Position numbers and translations under genes: made by a program
Assembly: GCF_001983105.1 (NCBI RefSeq)
Contig: NZ_MOMC01000090.1
Location: 17,339-23,195, forward strand
DNA from: Pseudofrankia asymbiotica
Lineage (GTDB): Bacteria > Actinomycetota > Actinomycetes > Frankiales > Frankiaceae
Length of the DNA stretch: 5,857 bases
Direction: 5' to 3'
In this document: piece by piece, positions 1 through 5,857 of the stretch
How the letters are laid out: every line of letters starts with the position of its first letter
Position numbering within the stretch: the stretch's first letter is position 1
The notes under the pieces: model-generated
Told to the model about the DNA's origin: nothing
The model's database searches: none
What the model saw: the letters and a program-made list of their open reading frames with translations, nothing else

Positions 1-1275
1 GAAGCCGGCCATGCCCTGCTCGCCTCGGCCCGTCGCCAGTACCAGGACTGGGGCGCGGCGGCGAAGGTCAGCCAGCTCGACTGGGCCTACCCGACGCTGC
101 GCGCCGAGCCCGCCCGTGTTCCGCCCACCATGGCGCCACCGGTCGTGCCGGCCGGCCGCCGCTCCACCGTCATGGCCGGCACGGTCGACCTGCTCGGCAT
201 CGTCGCCGCCTCGCGGACACTCAGCTCCGAGACCAGCATCGAGGGCCTGCGAACGCGGGTCGTGGGCATTCTGTCGGAGATGACCGGCGCCACCGGCGTC
301 CATCTCCTGCTCCGCAACCAGGAGGGACACGACTGGCTGGTGTCGACCGGTACCGGTGCCGTCCCGCTGCGCGAGGCCGACCGCCAGCGCCTGCTGCCGG
401 CCTCGGTGATCTGGTACGCCGAACGCACCCACGAACCTGTCGTCGTCGCCGATGCCACCCGCGATGACCGGTTCCGCCGCGACGCGTACATCACCGATCT
501 CGACCGTTGCTCGCTGCTGGTCGTGCCCATCCTGACCAGAGGCGAGCTGCGGGCGATGCTGCTGCTGGAGAACCGGATGATCCGGGGGGCGTTCTCGACC
601 GAGCGTCTCGAAGGAATCATGCTCATCGCCGGGCAACTGGCCGTCTCGCTGGACAACGCCCTGGTGTACGCGTCGCTGGAGCGCAAGGTCACCGAGCGGA
701 CCCAGCAGCTCGCCGCCGCCAACCGGCGACTGGAACAACTCTCGATCACCGATCCGCTGACGGGGCTCGCCAATCGGCGACGCCTCGAAGAAGTCCTTGA
801 GTCCGAGTGGGGCCGGGCACAGCAGCAGGCAGCCTCCATCGCGCTCGCCATGGTCGACATCGACCATTTCAAGCTCTACAACGACCATTTCGGACACACC
901 GCCGGCGATCGATGCCTCCAACGGGTCGCCGCGTGCCTGGCCCAGAACATCAGCGACGCTCACCTGGCGGCCCGTTACGGCGGCGAGGAGTTCGCCATCG
1001 TCATGCCGGGTACCGACACCGACGCCGCGACCGGCCTGGCCAGGCACCTCTGCTCTGCCGTCAAGGAACTAGCCGAGCCACACCCGCTGGTCGGCGAGGG
1101 CGTCGTCACGGCCAGCATCGGCGTCGCGGCGGTCGCCCCCACCTCGGAGAAGGCCGCCGACGAGATCATCGAGCTTGCCGACGGCGCGCTGTACCGCGCC
1201 AAGCACGGCGGACGCGGCCGGGTGAAGGTGGCGCTTCCCCATCCCGCGCCGTTCACGGGACGGGGAACTCGGTAA
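1..1275 (+). CDS. C-terminal part of a PknK-like ATPase/GAF/GGDEF diguanylate cyclase (5' truncated by the window)
   Basis: The reading frame is open from base 1 to the TAA at 1273-1275, giving 424 visible residues with no start. Visible residues 1-40 (motifs QYQDWGAAAKV and YPTL) match the helical end of the large ATPase module in PknK-like kinase/ATPase/sensor proteins, so ATG 130 is probably internal. Residues about 73-222 form a GAF sensor domain (SLLVVPI, LLLEN, GAFSTERLE, GQLAVSLDNALVYASLE). Residues 221-250 look like a short coiled coil. Residues 248-411 are a GGDEF domain: DPLTGLANRR from 251, metal-binding Asp286 and Asp288 in VDIDHFK, YNDHFGH and GD, active-site GGEEF at 327-331, and ALYRAKHGGRGRV at the end. 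All catalytic motifs look intact, so it should condense two GTP into cyclic di-GMP. The RxxD inhibitory site is missing (SDAH stands in its place). No membrane segment is visible, so it is probably cytoplasmic. The nature of the missing N-terminus is inferred from family architecture. Confidence 0.93.
   Translation, partial: EAGHALLASARRQYQDWGAAAKVSQLDWAYPTLRAEPARVPPTMAPPVVPAGRRSTVMAGTVDLLGIVAASRTLSSETSIEGLRTRVVGILSEMTGATGVHLLLRNQEGHDWLVSTGTGAVPLREADRQRLLPASVIWYAERTHEPVVVADATRDDRFRRDAYITDLDRCSLLVVPILTRGELRAMLLLENRMIRGAFSTERLEGIMLIAGQLAVSLDNALVYASLERKVTERTQQLAAANRRLEQLSITDPLTGLANRRRLEEVLESEWGRAQQQAASIALAMVDIDHFKLYNDHFGHTAGDRCLQRVAACLAQNISDAHLAARYGGEEFAIVMPGTDTDAATGLARHLCSAVKELAEPHPLVGEGVVTASIGVAAVAPTSEKAADEIIELADGALYRAKHGGRGRVKVALPHPAPFTGRGTR
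1235..1267. terminator. Possible bidirectional terminator stem in the convergent overlap
   Basis: Arms TTCCCCATCCCG (1235-1246) and CGGGACGGGGAA (1256-1267) flank a 9-base loop. On the plus-strand RNA the stem is 12 positions with one A-C mismatch; on the minus-strand RNA that position becomes a G-U pair, so all 12 positions pair. The loop contains the stop codon of the minus-strand gene (1253-1255), and the plus-strand stop lies 6 bases after the stem. No T-run follows on either side, which is common for actinobacterial terminators. The pairing is seen directly; the terminator role is inferred. Confidence 0.5.
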
Positions 1276-1501
1276 CCGGCACGGCCTCGGTCCGGCTCGC
1301 GACATAACGCGGCACCAGCGCCAACGCGGCCTCGGCATCCGCCGCTTCGACCGTCCAGAACATCTGGTGCTCGTCGTCGCCCAGGCCGCAGGACGCGAGC
1401 GCGCGGCCGTGCCGCAGGGGACTGTCGAAACCGTGCCAGGACGCGAAGACGAACCGGCATTCGGCCGGGCCGTGCCGGTGGCACAGGACGAACATCGCCA
1501 T
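1253..1501 (-). CDS. Small conserved-looking hypothetical protein, 82 residues
   Basis: On the minus strand, ATG at 1501-1499 leads to TGA at 1255-1253, giving 82 residues starting [12 protein letters not shown]. Third codon positions are overwhelmingly G or C, as in the neighbouring genes, which supports a real gene. The pattern suggests a small alpha/beta fold of ferredoxin-like type: strand (MFVLCHRH), helix ([14 protein letters not shown]), strand (HQMFWTVEA), helix ([17 protein letters not shown]), strand ([10 protein letters not shown]). From memory it resembles a small uncharacterised actinobacterial family with the motifs [13 protein letters not shown] and a W-x-VEA strand, but I cannot name it. 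Cys7, His8, His10 and Cys15 lie close together, though metal binding is only a thought. The start is uncertain: GGGTGA lies 11 bases before ATG 1501, and in-frame ATG 1534 and ATG 1576 would add 11 or 25 residues of unlike composition. It overlaps the cyclase gene's 3' end by 23 bp and is divergent from the LAL gene. Confidence 0.75.
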   Translation of the reverse strand: MAMFVLCHRHGPAECRFVFASWHGFDSPLRHGRALASCGLGDDEHQMFWTVEAADAEAALALVPRYVASRTEAVPVTEFPVP

Positions 1502-1695
1502 ACATGCGAGCGTCACCCGGCCACGGCTCGCCATATATCGGGGAGATCCCCAGACCCGGCCGTCGATGTCACTCAAGCGACCCGGCTACCGGGACAGCCC
1601 AATGCTCTACCACAATGCCCGCCAAAGGCGATCGAACTCCGCACGGGCCTGCTGGCCCGTACGCACGCGGCGACGGCGCCGCGGGGGAGGGCACA
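1502..1695. promoter_or_regulatory. Divergent intergenic region with three short dyads
   Basis: This 194-bp gap separates the starts of the small minus-strand gene and the LAL gene and should hold both promoters. I see no convincing -35/-10 pair on either strand. It contains GGGGA-GA-TCCCC (1540-1551), CCCGG-CTA-CCGGG (1581-1593) and ACGGGCC-TGCT-GGCCCGT (1643-1660). The last has 7-bp arms and lies 36 bases before the LAL start, so it could be a 5'-leader hairpin or an operator. CAATGC also occurs twice as a direct repeat (1600-1605 and 1613-1618). Short GC dyads arise often by chance in such DNA, so function is inferred only from position. Confidence 0.4.
1683..1691 (+). promoter_or_regulatory. 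Strong ribosome binding site that fixes the LAL start
   Basis: GGGGGAGGG at 1683-1691 contains the core GGAGG (1686-1690), five bases before ATG 1696. It favours this ATG over the in-frame ATG at 1504, which would add 64 residues without family resemblance. Confidence 0.85.
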
Positions 1696-4600
1696 ATGAC
1701 GCATCGGGTCTTCCTGGTCGGGCGCGACCAGGAAATGGCGACGATCCGCGCCGCCATCGATCGGCTGACCACCGACGGGCCAGCCACCCCGGCACCCAGA
1801 ACCCGGGTGGGGAACGGGTCGGCGGCCGTTGCCGCCGGTATCCGCCGGCCGCGAGCCGGTTGGCTGGAGATCAGCGGCGAGGCGGGGATCGGCAAAAGCC
1901 GGCTGATCGACGAACTCACCTCGCTGGCGGATCAGCGCGGCCATCTGGTACTGCGGGGCCACGGCAGTGAGCTGGAGCGCGACATCCCGTTCAACGCCAT
2001 CGTCGACGCGCTGGACGACTACCTAGGCGCCGTCGACCCGGACCGGCTGCGCACGCTCGGCGACGACCGGCTCGACGAGTTGGCATCGGTCTTCCCCTCG
2101 CTACGTCCACTCGGCCGGGCCAGGACTGACACTTCCGAGTTGGACCGCTGGCAGGCCTACCGCGCCGTACGCCGGCTGCTCGAGCTACTCGCGGCCGAGC
2201 GGCCGCTCGTGCTGGCGCTTGACGACCTGCACTGGGCTGACACGGCATCGGCCGAGCTCGTCGCGTACCTGCTGCGCCGTCCGCCAGCGGCGGCGGTGCT
2301 GCTCGTGCTCTCCTACCGGCCGCGACAGGCACCGGCCACGCTGCTCGCCGCGCTCGCGGGGGCGGCCGGCGACCTGCCCGAGCCGGGTACCGCCGACACC
2401 GTCGCCCCCGCGGGCGCCGCCGGGGCGACCGGTGCCGACGGCACGCGGATCCGCCTGGACGCGCTCTCCCGCGCCGACGCCGACCTGCTGCTGGGCCCGA
2501 TTCGTGATCAGATCGCCAAGGCCCGCTGGTATCGCCAGAGCGGTGGAAACCCCTTCTATCTGGAGCAGCTCGCCCGTTCTCGCTCGTTCCCGCCGCCGAT
2601 CATCGCGATGGACCGCCCGGCCACCGCCGTCCCCACGGGAGCGGGGGACGACGATCTCGACGACGAGGTGCCGCCCGCGGTCGCGGCCGCCGTCGGGGCC
2701 GAGATCGCCGCGCTGCCCGTCGCGATCCGCCTGTTCGCCCAAGGTGCCGCCGTCGCCGGGGACACGTTCGATCCCGAGCTCGCCGCGGCCGCCGCCGGCC
2801 TGGCCGCCACACAGACCGAAGGCGCCGCGAGCACGCGGGCGGCCGCTCCGGCTCCCACGGCCCAGCCCACCAGCTCCTCCGCCGCCCCCTCCGCCGACAC
2901 CAACCTTGGTCTTGGCCTCGATGTTGGAGTCGACGTCGCCTCCAACGTCATCTCGTCGCTGGACGCCGTCGACGTCCTGATCAAGGCCGACGTCATCCGG
3001 CCGACGGAGCTGCCCCGCCGGTTCGCCTTCCGGCACCCCATCGTGCGTCACGCGGTGTACGTCTCGGCCGGCCCGGGCTGGCGGCTGGGCGCGCATGCCC
3101 GCGCCGCCGCGGCGCTCGCCGCGCGCGGTGCGCCCGCCACCGCCAGGGCGCACCACGTCGAGCGGGCCGCGCTGCCCGGTGACGAGGAGGCGGTGGCGCT
3201 GCTCGCCGCCGCGGCCGACGCGAGCCGGCTGCGCGCCCCGGCCGCCGCCGCCCGCTGGTATGACGCGGCCCTGCGGCTGCTGCCCGCCGCGGTCGGAGAG
3301 GTCGACCCGCGGCGCATCGCCCTGCTCGCCCGGCTGGCGAGCGCGCTGGACTCGAGTTACCAGCCGGAGCGAGCCCGCGACGTGCTCGACGAGATCCTCG
3401 GCCTGATCCCGCCGTCGCTTCCGGAGCAGCGTGCCCACGTGATCGCGCTGCGCTCGGCCGTCGACCACATGCTCGGCCGGCACGGCGAGGCCAGGGCCCT
3501 GGTGCTCGACGCGCTGGCGACGGCGGACCCCGCCACCCGCGAGGGCTGCCTGCTGCGCCTGCAACTGGTGATCGACCACTTCTACACCGGCGAGTACGAC
3601 GGGATGCGCCGCTGGCAGCGGGAGACCCATCCGCTGGCCGAGCGGCTCGGCGACCCGGCGCTGCTCGCCGTCTCCACCGGACTGCTCGCGGGCGCCGAGT
3701 ACATGGCCAGCGGCGTCGCCGCGGCCGACGCCGGCGCGACGGAGGCCGCCCGCCGCTACGACCTGCTGGCCGACGACGACGTGCTGCCCCACCTGGCGAT
3801 GCTCGCCTGGCTCGGCTGGACAGAGTTGTACCTGGAACGGTTCACCGACGCCGCCCGTCACCTCGACCGCGCGGACTCGCTCGCGCGGCGGCGGGGCCGC
3901 GGCGCCACCCTGGCCATGGCCGCGGTCGGCCGGGCGACGCTGGCCGGCTGGCGTGGCCAGGTGCCGGAGGCGGCGCGTCTCGCCGACGAGGCCGTCGAGT
4001 CATGCCTGCTCGCGCCGCACCTGCCGTTCCTGTCCTGGGCGCTCGCGGTGCGCTGCTGGACGGCGACGCTGGCCGGCGACCTGACCGAGGCGCTGCGGCT
4101 CGGCGCGCACGCCGTCCGGGTCGCGCGGCCCGAGACCGACGCCGTCTCGGTGCTCGCCGGCTCGCACTACGCGGAGGCGCTGGTCGAGGCCGGCCAGCCG
4201 GACCGGGCGATCGACGAGCTGTTCGCCGCGGCCGGCGGCGCGGACCTGCCCCGCGTCGAGGAGGCCTACCGCCCCTACTGGTACGAGCTGCTCACCCGGG
4301 CGGAGCTCGCGAGGCGCGACCTGGACCGCGCGAGCCAGCGCCGCCCCCTGTTAGCCGCGCCGTGCCCGCCGGAACCGGGGCGCCCGCCGTCCAGGGCGAG
4401 CGTGTCCGGCCTGACGACGGTCAACGGCGTCAACGACGGCGACGGCGGCGGCGGGTTGGCGGCGGCCGAACGCTGGGCCCGGCGGGCGGAGCGCGCGGCG
4501 GCGCGGGCGGGTGGTGGACTGCCCGGGCGCACGGCCTCCGCGTTGCGCGCGCGGGCCGCCGTGGATCTCGCGCGCGGGGACGCGGCCGCGGCGGCGAAGG

Positions 4601-5193
4601 CCGCGCTCGCCTCCGCCGCCGCGGCCGAGCGAGCGGGACTGCCCATCGAGTCCGGGCGGTCGCTGACGCTCGCGGGACGGGCGTTCACCGCTGTCGGCGA
4701 CACCGCGGCGGCGATCGGCGAGCTGCGGCGGGCGGAGTCCCGGCTACGCGCGGCCGGCGCGCGGCGACCCGGTGACGAGGCGGCCCGCCTCCTGCGCCAG
4801 CTCGGTGAGAAGGTCGCTCGCGGCGGGCGCCCCGGGGGCTCCTGGCGTCCCGCCCCACACCAGGTGGGCGGGCACGCCAGCGCCGGCGCCGGCGCCCAGC
4901 TGACGGCGGGCGCCGACGGCCCCGGCGCGGGCACGGGCACCCTGGCCGCGGTCGGCGTCACTTCCGCCGGGGCCGCTCGGGCACGCGCCGGGAACGACGG
5001 GACGGGCCCGGCGGCGCGGCTGTCGGCGCGTGAGCGGCAGATCGCCGAGTTGGTGGCCGCCGGTCAGACGAACAAGCAGATCGCCGCCGAGTTGTTCGTC
5101 AGCGAGAAGACAGTCGAAAGCCACGTGACGAAGGTTCTGGCGAAGCTCGGTGTGCCTTCCCGGGCCGCCGTGGGCGCCGTCCTGCGTTTCTGA
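1696..5193 (+). CDS. Large ATP-binding LuxR-family (LAL) transcriptional regulator, 1165 residues
   Basis: This cytoplasmic regulator is built like MalT-type LAL proteins, in which ATP and ligand binding control a DNA-binding tail. Residues 1-24 ([16 protein letters not shown]) open the ATPase. Walker A is GEAGIGKS at 61-68 and Walker B is LVLALDD at 171-177, followed by [13 protein letters not shown] is a sensor-like strand, [11 protein letters not shown] lies at 282-292 and [11 protein letters not shown] at 445-455. Residues about 465-1040 are helical and TPR-like, rich in Ala, Leu and Arg. Residues 1109-1165 are a LuxR helix-turn-helix ([41 protein letters not shown]) ending at the C-terminus. 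Low-complexity insertions lie at about 25-53, 370-420, 880-921 and 1041-1108, making it longer than a typical LAL of about 900-1000 residues. Leu886 is encoded by TTA, the gene's only TTA codon. The start is set by the GGAGG at 1686. The ligand and target genes cannot be read from the sequence. Confidence 0.95.
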   Translation: MTHRVFLVGRDQEMATIRAAIDRLTTDGPATPAPRTRVGNGSAAVAAGIRRPRAGWLEISGEAGIGKSRLIDELTSLADQRGHLVLRGHGSELERDIPFNAIVDALDDYLGAVDPDRLRTLGDDRLDELASVFPSLRPLGRARTDTSELDRWQAYRAVRRLLELLAAERPLVLALDDLHWADTASAELVAYLLRRPPAAAVLLVLSYRPRQAPATLLAALAGAAGDLPEPGTADTVAPAGAAGATGADGTRIRLDALSRADADLLLGPIRDQIAKARWYRQSGGNPFYLEQLARSRSFPPPIIAMDRPATAVPTGAGDDDLDDEVPPAVAAAVGAEIAALPVAIRLFAQGAAVAGDTFDPELAAAAAGLAATQTEGAASTRAAAPAPTAQPTSSSAAPSADTNLGLGLDVGVDVASNVISSLDAVDVLIKADVIRPTELPRRFAFRHPIVRHAVYVSAGPGWRLGAHARAAAALAARGAPATARAHHVERAALPGDEEAVALLAAAADASRLRAPAAAARWYDAALRLLPAAVGEVDPRRIALLARLASALDSSYQPERARDVLDEILGLIPPSLPEQRAHVIALRSAVDHMLGRHGEARALVLDALATADPATREGCLLRLQLVIDHFYTGEYDGMRRWQRETHPLAERLGDPALLAVSTGLLAGAEYMASGVAAADAGATEAARRYDLLADDDVLPHLAMLAWLGWTELYLERFTDAARHLDRADSLARRRGRGATLAMAAVGRATLAGWRGQVPEAARLADEAVESCLLAPHLPFLSWALAVRCWTATLAGDLTEALRLGAHAVRVARPETDAVSVLAGSHYAEALVEAGQPDRAIDELFAAAGGADLPRVEEAYRPYWYELLTRAELARRDLDRASQRRPLLAAPCPPEPGRPPSRASVSGLTTVNGVNDGDGGGGLAAAERWARRAERAAARAGGGLPGRTASALRARAAVDLARGDAAAAAKAALASAAAAERAGLPIESGRSLTLAGRAFTAVGDTAAAIGELRRAESRLRAAGARRPGDEAARLLRQLGEKVARGGRPGGSWRPAPHQVGGHASAGAGAQLTAGADGPGAGTGTLAAVGVTSAGAARARAGNDGTGPAARLSARERQIAELVAAGQTNKQIAAELFVSEKTVESHVTKVLAKLGVPSRAAVGAVLRF
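4351..4353 (+). other. Rare TTA leucine codon in the LAL gene
   Basis: This in-frame TTA encodes residue 886 and follows a CTG Leu codon. It is the only TTA I found in the LAL frame. In Streptomyces and relatives, TTA codons are read by the developmentally controlled bldA tRNA and are over-represented in regulatory genes. The codon lies inside a Pro/Gly-rich insertion rather than in a conserved helix. Regulation through bldA is inferred by analogy. Confidence 0.9.
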
Positions 5194-5231
5194 CGCCCCC
5201 TGGGCTGGTCCCGCCCACCAGGCGCGGCCCC

Positions 5232-5274
5232 GTCCCGGTGGCCCGACGCTTTCGGGCTGCCTCGCCGCCGGGAC
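5232..5274 (+). terminator. Probable terminator after the LAL gene
   Basis: Outer arms GTCCCGG (5232-5238) and CCGGGAC (5268-5274) enclose an inner stem GCCCGA (5241-5246) / TCGGGC (5252-5257) with loop CGCTT. Two G-U pairs can extend the inner stem, and an 8-base bulge lies on the 3' side. The structure starts 38 bases after the LAL stop. There is no T-run, as is common in actinobacteria. The pairing is seen directly; termination is inferred from position. Confidence 0.5.
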
Positions 5275-5387
5275 TCCCGACCGGCCATGACGGATCCGCG
5301 TCACACGCTTGACGGCCAGGACCCATGTGGCGGGATGATCCGGCAACGGAGTTCCGGCCGACGCGTGGCATGCCCTCAGGCGCACCG

Positions 5388-5411
5388 GGAACCAGGGTTT
5401 CTCCCGATGTT
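5388..5411 (+). promoter_or_regulatory. Possible ECF-sigma-type promoter for the DUF6529-like gene
   Basis: GGAAC (5388-5392), a 16-base spacer and GTT (5409-5411) resemble actinobacterial ECF promoters of the SigR/SigH and SigE type (GGAA... with GTT at -10). The GTT sits in the loop of the dyad CTCCCGA-TGTTCTGG-TCGGGAG (5401-5422), so a bound regulator could cover the -10 element. It would give a 5' leader of about 140 bases. Such short motifs are easily met by chance, so this is a candidate only. Confidence 0.25.
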
Positions 5412-5422
5412 CTGGTCGGGAG
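5401..5422. repeat. Inverted repeat CTCCCGA-N8-TCGGGAG
   Basis: Perfect 7-bp arms flank the 8-base spacer TGTTCTGG. It could act as an RNA hairpin or as an operator over the possible -10 element. It lies 137 bases before the DUF6529-like start. The symmetry is seen directly; its role is unknown. Confidence 0.45.
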
Positions 5423-5430
5423 TAGGAGAT

Positions 5431-5443
5431 CAGGCTGAGCCTG
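5431..5443. repeat. Dyad CAGGCT-G-AGCCTG
   Basis: Two perfect 6-bp arms around a single central base are too tight for an RNA hairpin, so a protein-binding site is the more natural reading if it is functional. It lies 9 bp after the previous inverted repeat. No known operator is recognised. Confidence 0.4.
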
Positions 5444-5459
5444 GTGGTGGGGACGTTCG

Positions 5460-5471
5460 GCGTGGCCACGC
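5460..5471. repeat. Perfect 12-bp palindrome GCGTGGCCACGC
   Basis: Perfect symmetry centred between 5465 and 5466, 87 bp before the DUF6529-like start. At this GC content one such palindrome in a few hundred bases is not far from chance, so an operator role is speculative. Confidence 0.35.
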
Positions 5472-5532
5472 GCGCCGGGCGTCCCTACCGATCGGGGAGC
5501 CGGAAACGGGGCGTGATCATGGACGCGCGACG

Positions 5533-5554
5533 CCGTTCCGGCCTGGAACGGAGG
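5533..5554 (+). promoter_or_regulatory. Hairpin reaching into the ribosome binding site of the DUF6529-like gene
   Basis: CCGTTCC (5533-5539) and GGAACGG (5545-5551) form a 7-bp stem with loop GGCCT. The Shine-Dalgarno GGAGG (5550-5554) begins inside the 3' arm, so its first two G residues are paired when the stem forms. The core lies four bases before ATG 5559 and ten before the in-frame ATG 5565. The stem could lower translation; that role is inferred. Confidence 0.5.
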
Positions 5555-5558
5555 CCAC

Positions 5559-5857
5559 ATGTCGATGCCTGAGCCCGCCGCGGGACCGGCCGCGCCAGCG
5601 CGGCGCGGGTTCGCGACCGGCGGCACGGGCCTCGCCGGCGCGCTGCTCGTCGGTGCCGTGATCGCAGTCGTTCTCGGGGTCTACGGCCGGGAACACGAGC
5701 CGGCGCGGCGCCCGATCTACACGCTCGGTTTCTCCTCGCCACTGCCCATGAAGGCGTGGCTCACGACGGTGGTCCTGGCGCTCGTCGTCGTGCAGCTGCT
5801 CACCGCCCTGTGGATGTGGGGACGGCTACCCGGCGTCGGCTCGGCCGGGCCCGGGGT
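5559..5857 (+). CDS. DUF6529-like integral membrane protein (3' truncated by the window)
   Basis: ATG 5559 follows GGAGG, and the frame stays open to the window end, giving 99 residues. An Ala/Pro-rich cytoplasmic-looking tail (1-22, with Arg15 and Arg16) precedes a first membrane segment at about 25-42 (LAGALLVGAVIAVVLGVY). A loop with YGREHEP and FSSPLPMKAW follows, then a second segment at about 68-87 (WLTTVVLALVVVQLLTALWMW) ending in GRLPG. From memory, the patterns VYGR-H-P, GFSS-x-x-x-MK-W and ALWM-GRLPG match the actinobacterial DUF6529 family, whose members have about four membrane segments, so roughly half is probably missing. Its biochemical role is not established; a conserved His in the first loop (His46) is noticeable but unexplained. 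The start could also be ATG 5565. It is separated from the LAL gene by a probable terminator, so it likely has its own promoter. Confidence 0.85.
   Translation, partial: MSMPEPAAGPAAPARRGFATGGTGLAGALLVGAVIAVVLGVYGREHEPARRPIYTLGFSSPLPMKAWLTTVVLALVVVQLLTALWMWGRLPGVGSAGPG

Larger units (their letters stand above)
5194..5558. other. 365-bp non-coding stretch between the LAL gene and the DUF6529-like gene
   Basis: I see no convincing gene here; the frames that stay open have no family features or matching start sites. It holds a terminator-like fold (5232-5274), a hairpin CCGG-c-AAC-gga-GTT-CCGG (5340-5357, one bulged C), an 8-bp palindrome GGCATGCC (5367-5374), a stem at 5401-5422, dyads at 5431-5443 and 5460-5471, and a stem over the ribosome binding site (5533-5551). 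A weak sigma-70-like pair, TTGACG (5309-5314) with GATGAT (5334-5339) at 19-base spacing, is possible but poor. I recognise no known riboswitch class. Confidence 0.6.

Noticed and set aside
87..872. A 261-codon open frame on the minus strand
   Set aside because: It is a shadow of the GAF/GGDEF gene, rich in Ser and Arg and without domain motifs.
975..1505. A 176-codon minus-strand frame across the cyclase end and the small gene
   Set aside because: It is in a different frame from the small protein with good codon usage, and its product is Pro/Arg/Ala-rich with no motif.
1504..1695. In-frame 64-residue extension of the LAL protein from ATG 1504
   Set aside because: The extension has no family resemblance, and the strong GGAGG five bases before ATG 1696, followed by the canonical FLVGRDQE start, fits far better.
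2185..3861. A 558-codon open frame on the minus strand inside the LAL gene
   Set aside because: It is antisense to clear ATPase and TPR motifs, is Gly/Arg-rich and has no family features. Long antisense frames are usual opposite GC-rich genes.
4417..4460. A tandem repeat array in the GGC/GAC-rich stretch
   Set aside because: Only two short imperfect copies of GTCAACG and a Gly-codon run are present; this is low-complexity coding sequence, not an array or CRISPR.
4744..5469. A 241-codon minus-strand frame over the LAL 3' end and the gap
   Set aside because: It lies antisense to the LuxR helix-turn-helix and has low-complexity composition with no recognisable domain.
5281..5558. A known riboswitch (cobalamin, cyclic di-GMP, ydaO, TPP, guanidine) in the leader
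   Set aside because: I looked for their conserved core boxes and found none; only generic hairpins are present.
5287..5661. A 124-codon plus-strand frame running into the membrane protein gene
   Set aside because: It has no ribosome binding site, a random-looking composition, and overlaps the better-supported DUF6529-like start.

Overview
The window is very GC-rich DNA (third codon positions almost all G or C). Its gene types are typical of filamentous or soil Actinobacteria: a PknK-like ATPase/GAF/GGDEF tail, a large ATP-binding LuxR (LAL) regulator and a DUF6529-like membrane protein. A Frankia- or Streptomyces-like source is plausible, but no single marker fixes the genus.

Layout. (1) Bases 1-1275, plus strand: the C-terminal 424 residues of a larger signalling protein, with a helical ATPase tail, a GAF domain, a short coiled coil and an apparently active diguanylate cyclase (GGEEF). 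The N-terminal part lies off the left edge. (2) Bases 1253-1501, minus strand: an 82-residue protein of unknown function that converges on the first gene and overlaps its 3' end by 23 bp. A 12-bp stem sits in the junction and may act as a two-way terminator. (3) Bases 1502-1695: a 194-bp divergent intergenic region with three short dyads. (4) Bases 1696-5193, plus strand: a complete 1165-residue LAL regulator with an N-terminal ATPase, a long TPR-like middle and a C-terminal LuxR helix-turn-helix. It carries several low-complexity insertions, and one of them holds the gene's only TTA leucine codon. (5) Bases 5194-5558: a 365-bp non-coding stretch. It has a terminator-like fold just after the LAL gene, then several dyads or hairpins, a possible ECF-type promoter, and a stem that reaches into the next gene's ribosome binding site. 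(6) Bases 5559-5857, plus strand: the first 99 residues of a DUF6529-like membrane protein, cut by the right edge.

How the parts may fit together. The first gene should make cyclic di-GMP in response to a signal sensed by its GAF or upstream domains. The LAL protein should be an ATP-dependent transcription activator. The sequence shows no direct link between them, nor any target of the LAL protein; the nearest candidates are its own divergent promoter region and the structured leader of the DUF6529 gene. I found no mobile element, CRISPR array, tRNA or rRNA. The region reads as ordinary chromosomal regulatory genes. The most interesting details are the TTA codon inside a disordered insertion, the convergent overlap with its embedded stem, and the structured leader before the membrane protein.
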